Origin: a virus | Virus record (IMG/VR): IMGVR_UViG_3300010354_000425 | Location: 1-29,251 of that record | Reading direction: 5' to 3' (one strand) | Length of the DNA: 29,251 nucleotides | Shown: one piece after another, positions 25,603 through 29,251 of the stretch | How the letters are laid out: each line of letters starts with the position of its first letter | How positions within the stretch are numbered: the stretch's first letter is position 1 | Translations under genes and position numbers: made by a program | The notes under the pieces: model-generated | Seen by the model: the letters and a program-made list of their open reading frames with translations, nothing else | What the model was told of the DNA's origin: nothing | Databases searched by the model: none

Positions 25603-27507
25603 TTACAGTCTTACGTAATCTTCGGTAAAGTAACTAGATGATATTATGTATTGGGATCCAGAAATGTCAATTCCAGATGATATTACATCATTAATCATAT
25701 TTACACTAGATTTTGTAGTGTCCAATTGTAAATATAAATCTTGTTTACCAATAATATCATTTGATTTTGGTATTACTGAAAATTCAATAATTTCATCTCC
25801 AAAAGATTTTTTAGAAGTAGCCAAAATATTCAAAGCATTTATTTTAATTTCACCTTTTTTATAATCAATTGATCCAACATTTCTTCTAACAATAACAGGT
25901 TGATTTGATGCGTCCAATTTAAAAAGAAATACTGATCCAAATCCTTCATTATTAGGTAAATCCGAGAGATAAACAGTTCCAGTAATTCCCTCTACAGAAA
26001 ATCCACTTGTTTTAAAATTGTAACCATTAAAATCTTTTATGTAAAATTCATTTCCAAAACAAATTTCATATTCAGTATACTGTTTTAATCTAACTTTTAA
26101 ATCTCTTCTTATTTGTATTGATGTAATATTTGATGTTATTGCTACTGATGAATCATCAATTAATTTTAAGAATTTACTATACTTAAATCTAGAACCATAT
26201 CTATTTAACTCATCAGATTTGGCAAATTTTTCAAGAGTTTGATTTACCTGATTTTTTAAGAACACTGATGTTCCCTGATTACTGTTAAAATAAACTTTTG
26301 AATCATATTCAATATACAAATATTTTAAATCAATAAATTCTGGTATTATTCCAGCAACAGCATATTTTCTCAGGGTTAATTTTAAATTATCTTTAATAGC
26401 ATTTGGTAAGTATGATCCATTTTTTGGTTTCACCGTAATATAAACCTTACCATATTTTGGTGGATCTAACTCTTCACCACCAAAAACAGATACAGATTCT
26501 GTCTCTGGGTAAATTACTGGTATAAGAGATTCATAATCAGATGCAGTAACTGCTCTATTTTGTGAGGCATACACCCTTGGTGCTAATTTTTTAATAGAAG
26601 CAATCGATTCTATATCTGCACCATATCCAGAAGCTTCAATTGTAGTTATCAATGGTTCATCAACTACAATAGGACTACCATTATTATCTACTATTCTACC
26701 AGCAAAAGAAAGTGCATTAATTCCATTAGCATTTGATCCATTAGTTGATACGTAATTTACGATAATAAAGTTATCATTTTTTAATTTACTTCCAAATGTA
26801 TTATCACCAAATATTAATTCGTATCTTTGATCTTCAATTTCATTTAAAAAGAATACATCATCTGTAGGTTTAACATTGGTTAGATTATCTGCAAACTTGT
26901 AAACCCTAGTAATATTACTATTTTTATTTTCCCTAACAACAACTCTAATTAAACTCGTATCAATATTTTGATTATTTAAAATATATCTTTGATTCTTATT
27001 TAAACTATCTACTGTAAAATTTTCTTCAATGAATGATCCTTCATATACATCTATATTATTGAAGTAAGCAATACCATTAGAAACTGGAACAGTTATATCA
27101 TCTGGAATTGAATAGATGTAATTTAGATTTGAATATGATATATTTGATGTTGCAACTATTCCTTTTTTTAAAGTAACCGAAACTGGATTTTTAATAAATT
27201 CTGATAAGTTTAAGAAAAATGCAATTTTTGCTCTAGATGCTCTTGCAGATCTTGGAAGATAACCCAAATTTCTGGCAAGAGATACTACATTTTCTCTTAA
27301 TGTAGCACCATCTAAAAAAACCTCATTGGTCAGCATATTTGCATTATATGAGGTAATATATGTGTTATACGCTAATGTATCTAATAAAATAGTAAAATTT
27401 GATCCTTCAAAATCATAATCAGTAAATCTACCATCAGCTCTTAAAAAACTTTTGATAGACTCCCTTATATCATTAAAATCTAGTGCTGATACGTTAACTA
27501 AAGTCAT
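25603..27507 (-). CDS. 6: Baseplate wedge subunit gp6
   Basis: gp6 forms the iris-like dimer ring that holds neighbouring wedges together and pairs with gp7. The 634-aa product is close to T4 gp6 (660 aa). The N-terminus shows ALDFNDIRESIKSFLRADGR with FTDYDFEGSNFTILLDTLAY, then YITSYNANMLTNEVFLDGAT and LRENVVSLARNLGYLPRSAR, the family signature. A baseplate-J-like middle contains ELIFGDNTFGSKL and a later RAVTASDYESLIPVIYPETE with GKVYITVKPKNGSYLP. The last ~70 residues include KKGEIKINALNI and IIEFSVIPKSNDIIGKQD. The ATG directly follows the gp25 stop (TAAATG), so the two are translationally coupled. No large inserted repeats are seen, unlike its neighbours. Confidence 0.94.
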   Translation of the reverse strand: MTLVNVSALDFNDIRESIKSFLRADGRFTDYDFEGSNFTILLDTLAYNTYITSYNANMLTNEVFLDGATLRENVVSLARNLGYLPRSARASRAKIAFFLNLSEFIKNPVSVTLKKGIVATSNISYSNLNYIYSIPDDITVPVSNGIAYFNNIDVYEGSFIEENFTVDSLNKNQRYILNNQNIDTSLIRVVVRENKNSNITRVYKFADNLTNVKPTDDVFFLNEIEDQRYELIFGDNTFGSKLKNDNFIIVNYVSTNGSNANGINALSFAGRIVDNNGSPIVVDEPLITTIEASGYGADIESIASIKKLAPRVYASQNRAVTASDYESLIPVIYPETESVSVFGGEELDPPKYGKVYITVKPKNGSYLPNAIKDNLKLTLRKYAVAGIIPEFIDLKYLYIEYDSKVYFNSNQGTSVFLKNQVNQTLEKFAKSDELNRYGSRFKYSKFLKLIDDSSVAITSNITSIQIRRDLKVRLKQYTEYEICFGNEFYIKDFNGYNFKTSGFSVEGITGTVYLSDLPNNEGFGSVFLFKLDASNQPVIVRRNVGSIDYKKGEIKINALNILATSKKSFGDEIIEFSVIPKSNDIIGKQDLYLQLDTTKSSVNMINDVISSGIDISGSQYIISSSYFTEDYVRL

Positions 27508-27909
27508 TTATCTAGTTGGTAGTAATACGAATTCTAATTGTTGTGGTAGGGCATCAATTCCAACTATTAAATATACGACTTTGATATCCATTGCCCCTTC
27601 ATCATAATTTGGAGTAACAACGGTTTCAATCAATTCAACTCTTGGCTCATTAATTTTTATAACTTCAATTATCTCAGTTTCTAATCTTCTTGCAGTAAAA
27701 ATATCAATTGTCTCAAACAATAAAGTATTTAAAGAAGTTCCTATACTAGGTTCAAAAAACTTCTCTCCACGAATTGTTAATACTAAATTTTGAATTGATC
27801 GAGCGATAGCGTTTTCATTCTTTAAAATATTCAAGTCTTTCGTTAAAGGATTTGCCGTTAACGAAAGACTAATATCTCTAAATCCAACACTAATACGCTC
27901 TAGTGGCAT
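27508..27909 (-). CDS. 25: Baseplate wedge / sheath initiator gp25
   Basis: gp25 has a lysozyme-like fold without catalysis and nucleates the contractile sheath on the wedge. The 133-aa product matches T4 gp25 (132 aa) in length. RGEKFFEPSIGTSLNTLLFE (residues 47-66) and the invariant INEPRV with EPR at 88-90 are the family's marks; the ending VYLIVGIDALPQQLEFVLLP is also typical. It is the first gene after the perfect late promoter at 27932-27939 and is coupled to gp6. The start ATG at 27909 has only a weak upstream SD, consistent with a short, AT-rich late leader. Confidence 0.95.
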   Translation of the reverse strand: MPLERISVGFRDISLSLTANPLTKDLNILKNENAIARSIQNLVLTIRGEKFFEPSIGTSLNTLLFETIDIFTARRLETEIIEVIKINEPRVELIETVVTPNYDEGAMDIKVVYLIVGIDALPQQLEFVLLPTR

Positions 27910-27931
27910 TATTTTGAGTATTATTATGATT

Positions 27932-27939
27932 TATTTATA
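27932..27939 (-). promoter_or_regulatory. Late promoter, exact TATAAATA
   Basis: The minus strand carries TATAAATA, identical to the T4 late consensus read by sigma gp55 with the gp45 clamp. It lies in the gap between the 83-aa ORF and gp25, 22 nt before the gp25 ATG. It should drive the gp25-gp6-giant transcription unit. Confidence 0.75.
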
Positions 27940-27954
27940 GTGGTTTTTACCACT
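27939..27954 (-). other. Short perfect hairpin at the end of the 83-aa ORF, abutting the late promoter
   Basis: On the minus strand AGTGGT-AAAA-ACCACT forms a 6-bp stem with a 4-nt loop. It spans the final Trp codon and stop of the 83-aa gene and ends on the first base of the late promoter. It is not followed by a U-run, so it is not a normal intrinsic terminator; an RNA 3'-end stabiliser or processing site is possible. Confidence 0.4.
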
Positions 27955-28198
27955 TATGACCCCAACTTGGTTCAGTGCCATAAGACCAATCATCATAATC
28001 TTCATCATTACGAATTTTTTCATGAAGTTCATTTTGAACTTCAAAATCGTGTTTTTTAGGTGTCTTATCGTCATTAGCAATTTCCCTAAGCATTTTTGGT
28101 GCCTTTGGAGTTGACCAATAATCAGTAACTAAACTAGTTGTGCCCCAAGCAGATCTCATATAATTTGTATCTCTGTCTGGATTTGGATGAATTGCCAT
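27947..28198 (-). CDS. Conserved small acidic protein, function unknown
   Basis: The 83-aa product begins MAIHPNPDRDTNYMRSAWGT and ends DDWSYGTEPSWGHKW. It is hydrophilic and charged, rich in Asp, Glu, Lys and Trp, with no signal peptide or membrane segment. The middle (KMLREIANDDKTPKKHDFEV) may be helical. The start is firm: AAGGAG lies 6 nt upstream, the best Shine-Dalgarno in the window. It lies just before the late promoter of gp25. I do not recognise a family with a known role; its strong SD suggests high expression. Confidence 0.8.
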   Translation of the reverse strand: MAIHPNPDRDTNYMRSAWGTTSLVTDYWSTPKAPKMLREIANDDKTPKKHDFEVQNELHEKIRNDEDYDDWSYGTEPSWGHKW

Positions 28199-28204
28199 CT
28201 GTTG

Positions 28205-28210
28205 CTCCTT
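28205..28210 (-). promoter_or_regulatory. Strong ribosome binding site of the 83-aa ORF
   Basis: AAGGAG at 6 nt spacing before the ATG at 28198, in the 51-nt gap after the 199-aa gene. Confidence 0.8.
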
Positions 28211-28232
28211 TTAAGGGTTAACAGAACTTTTT

Positions 28233-28250
28233 ACGGGGTTGCTATCCCGT
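28233..28250 (-). other. Small intergenic hairpin
   Basis: The minus strand ACGGG-ATAGCAAC-CCCGT can form a 5-bp GC-rich stem that begins in the stop codon of the 199-aa gene. It is followed by AAAAAG and not by a U-run, so termination is unlikely. Confidence 0.3.
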
Positions 28251-28849
28251 TAGTCAATATAAAAACCAGATCTTAAGTAACTTTCATCCTCAATATAGTT
28301 ATAATCTTCACTGTTTACTACTTCATCTCCCTTCCAAATTGGAATTGCAACAGTGTTGCCGTACCTAAAGTTAGGATTTATTCTAAAATGAACCTCAATT
28401 AGGTGATTTCCTATAAATTCACAGTTAATCCATTCATAATTACCAACTAAATTATTTAAAATTTCTGGAAATGGTACTTCTTGTTCAATTTTTTCCCATT
28501 TTTCCCATTTATAAAGAGGATCAGTCGGGTCTTTTGTACCCAAAACGACTAATTCCGACTTTTTATCTCTAAAATCAACACTTATATGGTGTCCATGAAA
28601 GATTTCTGACCAAAATTCTGCTGGATGATAATGATCTGTATACTTATAGATGAATTCTTTACGAGCATATCGACTCATACCAAGTAAATTCATCATTGGG
28701 CGGATAATATAAAAGTCGGGTTTAGGAACAAATGAACCAGTTGGCCCACATTTGTATCCTAATTCCCGACTTAACATCAATTTATTATAGATCCACAAAT
28801 CAGAAGGATGAATAGATTCCCATTCTTGATGTGTATCTGGAAAATCCAT
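28250..28849 (-). CDS. Conserved marine T4-like phage protein (199 aa), function unknown
   Basis: Family-like segments I recall from many cyanomyovirus hypothetical proteins are SDLWIYNKLMLSRELGYKCG, then PKPDFYIIRPMMNLLGMSRY, HYHPAEFWSEIFHGHHISVD, and WEKWEKIEQ. They are followed by NYEWINCEFIGNHLIEVHFR, then NPNFRYGN and AIPIWKGDE. The pattern RP-x-x-N-x-x-GM and the F-x-G-H-H-x-S-V-D strip look like conserved functional sites, but I cannot tie them to a defined enzyme. No signal peptide or membrane helix is visible. It starts 20 nt after the 47-aa basic ORF and ends 51 nt before the 83-aa ORF. The gene is certain from length and conservation; the role is unknown. Confidence 0.85.
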   Translation of the reverse strand: MDFPDTHQEWESIHPSDLWIYNKLMLSRELGYKCGPTGSFVPKPDFYIIRPMMNLLGMSRYARKEFIYKYTDHYHPAEFWSEIFHGHHISVDFRDKKSELVVLGTKDPTDPLYKWEKWEKIEQEVPFPEILNNLVGNYEWINCEFIGNHLIEVHFRINPNFRYGNTVAIPIWKGDEVVNSEDYNYIEDESYLRSGFYID

Positions 28850-28869
28850 GGAGTAAATTAATAACTATA

Positions 28870-29013
28870 TTATTTACCCTGTCCGCGATATCTTTTACCC
28901 GCTCCATTACGAGACGTTGCGGCGTACTTTGTATGTTTACCCATTCCTTGCCGAGTTTTTTTGGGTTTTGATTCAATAACAACTTTACTAGTCAGTGAAG
29001 GTCTTTTTGCCAT
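28870..29013 (-). CDS. Small basic conserved phage protein (47 aa)
   Basis: ATG at 29013 opens a 47-codon frame ending TAA at 28870. The product starts MAKRPSLTSKVVIESKPKKT and continues RQGMGKHTKYAATSRNGAGK to RYRGQGK. It is highly basic (Lys/Arg about a third of residues) with no acidic patch. I recall nearly the same sequence type as a short hypothetical ORF of marine T4-like phages, which is the main support. It starts 2 nt after the stop of the 56-aa ORF (TAACTATG), as in an operon. Its charge suggests nucleic-acid or ribosome binding, which is only inference. A 60-aa frame overlapping it at 28800-28982 is a shadow. Confidence 0.8.
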   Translation of the reverse strand: MAKRPSLTSKVVIESKPKKTRQGMGKHTKYAATSRNGAGKRYRGQGK

Positions 29014-29015
29014 AG

Positions 29016-29186
29016 TTAATTTTCAAATAATGGTTCAAGTGAAATCAAATTGGGGTCTATATCTTCCCCCGAGAAAAAGCGTTCAGATAACTCTTGAAGA
29101 ATCTCAGTACAGTCTTCAAGAGTCATATTCTGATATAACGCTCTACCATTATAACACACGTTATAAAGTTTCTCAGAGGTACTCAT
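29016..29186 (-). CDS. Small conserved phage protein (56 aa)
   Basis: ATG at 29186 to TAA at 29016. The product reads MSTSEKLYNVCYNGRALYQN, then MTLEDCTEILQELSERFFSG and EDIDPNLISLEPLFEN. The pattern Y-N-V ... G-x-x-L-Y-x-N-M-TLEDC-x-E-I-L-QELSE-x-F ... D-I-D-P matches a recurring short ORF in cyanomyoviruses as I remember it. It is acidic and probably a small alpha/beta fold. It starts one base after the TGA of the gene to its right (TGATATG), and the next gene follows 2 nt after its stop, so it is part of a tight operon. Confidence 0.78.
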   Translation of the reverse strand: MSTSEKLYNVCYNGRALYQNMTLEDCTEILQELSERFFSGEDIDPNLISLEPLFEN

Positions 29187-29187
29187 A

Positions 29188-29251
29188 TCAGATTACGCGA
29201 GTCTTCTCATGTCCAACGCGAATCCGTGGGTCACACCACGTTTCAATGCCT
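29188..29251 (-). CDS. C-terminal fragment of an unidentified gene entering from the right edge
   Basis: The frame open to the right edge encodes GIETWCDPRIRVGHEKTRVI followed by TGA at 29188-29190. The 1-nt spacing to the next ATG fits the tight packing of this operon. Twenty residues are too few to name a family. Confidence 0.5.
   Translation of the reverse strand, partial: GIETWCDPRIRVGHEKTRVI

Noticed and set aside
28233-28250. Hairpin as intrinsic terminator
   Set aside because: The stem is only 5 bp and is followed by an A-rich and not a U-rich run on the transcribed strand.
28800-28982. Minus-strand frame of 60 codons
   Set aside because: It overlaps both the 47-aa basic ORF and the start of the 199-aa gene in another frame, and its product resembles nothing; the other two frames have recognisable family sequences.
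1-29251. tRNA genes, frequent in T4-like marine phages
   Set aside because: No gap is long enough: every stretch over 60 nt is occupied by a supported coding frame.

Overview
This 29.3-kb window comes from the late structural region of a T4-like (Straboviridae-related) marine myovirus. All genes lie on the minus strand and are transcribed right to left. The base composition is strongly AT-rich and genes are packed with 1-50 nt gaps or stop/start junctions. The protein families are those I recognise from marine cyanomyoviruses and the SAR11 myophage lineage. These include the DUF4815 tail protein, neck proteins gp13 and gp14 enlarged over T4, and small conserved ORFs of the MAKRPSLTSKVV and NMTLEDCTEIL types. 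The host (Prochlorococcus/Synechococcus versus Pelagibacter) cannot be decided from this stretch; no photosynthesis or host-marker gene is present.

Layout in transcription order (high to low coordinates): a 3' fragment of an unidentified gene; two small ORFs of 56 and 47 aa that are too short for usual ORF cut-offs; a 199-aa conserved phage protein; an 83-aa acidic protein; a perfect T4-type late promoter (TATAAATA); gp25 sheath initiator; gp6 baseplate wedge; a 3906-aa giant in the gp7 position; a near-consensus late promoter; gp8 baseplate wedge; a 2550-aa DUF4815/polyproline protein; an 84-aa coiled-coil ORF; gp13 and gp14 neck proteins; gp15 tail terminator; gp16 small terminase; and, running off the left edge, a gene with a Cys/His cluster and a DUF5661-like domain.

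The products should work together in building the contractile tail: baseplate wedge (gp25, gp6, gp7-like, gp8), baseplate periphery or fibre attachment (DUF4815 protein, inferred), head-tail connector (gp13, gp14, gp15) and packaging start (gp16). T4 genes 9-12 and wac, which sit between 8 and 13 in T4, are not seen; the 2550-aa protein occupies that place.

The most striking content is modular. Two genes fill about two thirds of the window. Several small beta-rich modules (a G-x-x-Y repeat, an IDDE module, an SGA/GE module) recur in proteins that T4 does not relate to each other: the gp7-like giant, gp8, the DUF4815 protein, gp14 and gp15. The giant also carries a YHYH domain and a carbohydrate-binding-like beta-sandwich, and the DUF4815 protein has 12- and 19-residue proline runs. 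No tRNA, CRISPR, insertion sequence or plus-strand gene could be supported, and no gene-free stretch exceeds 60 bases.
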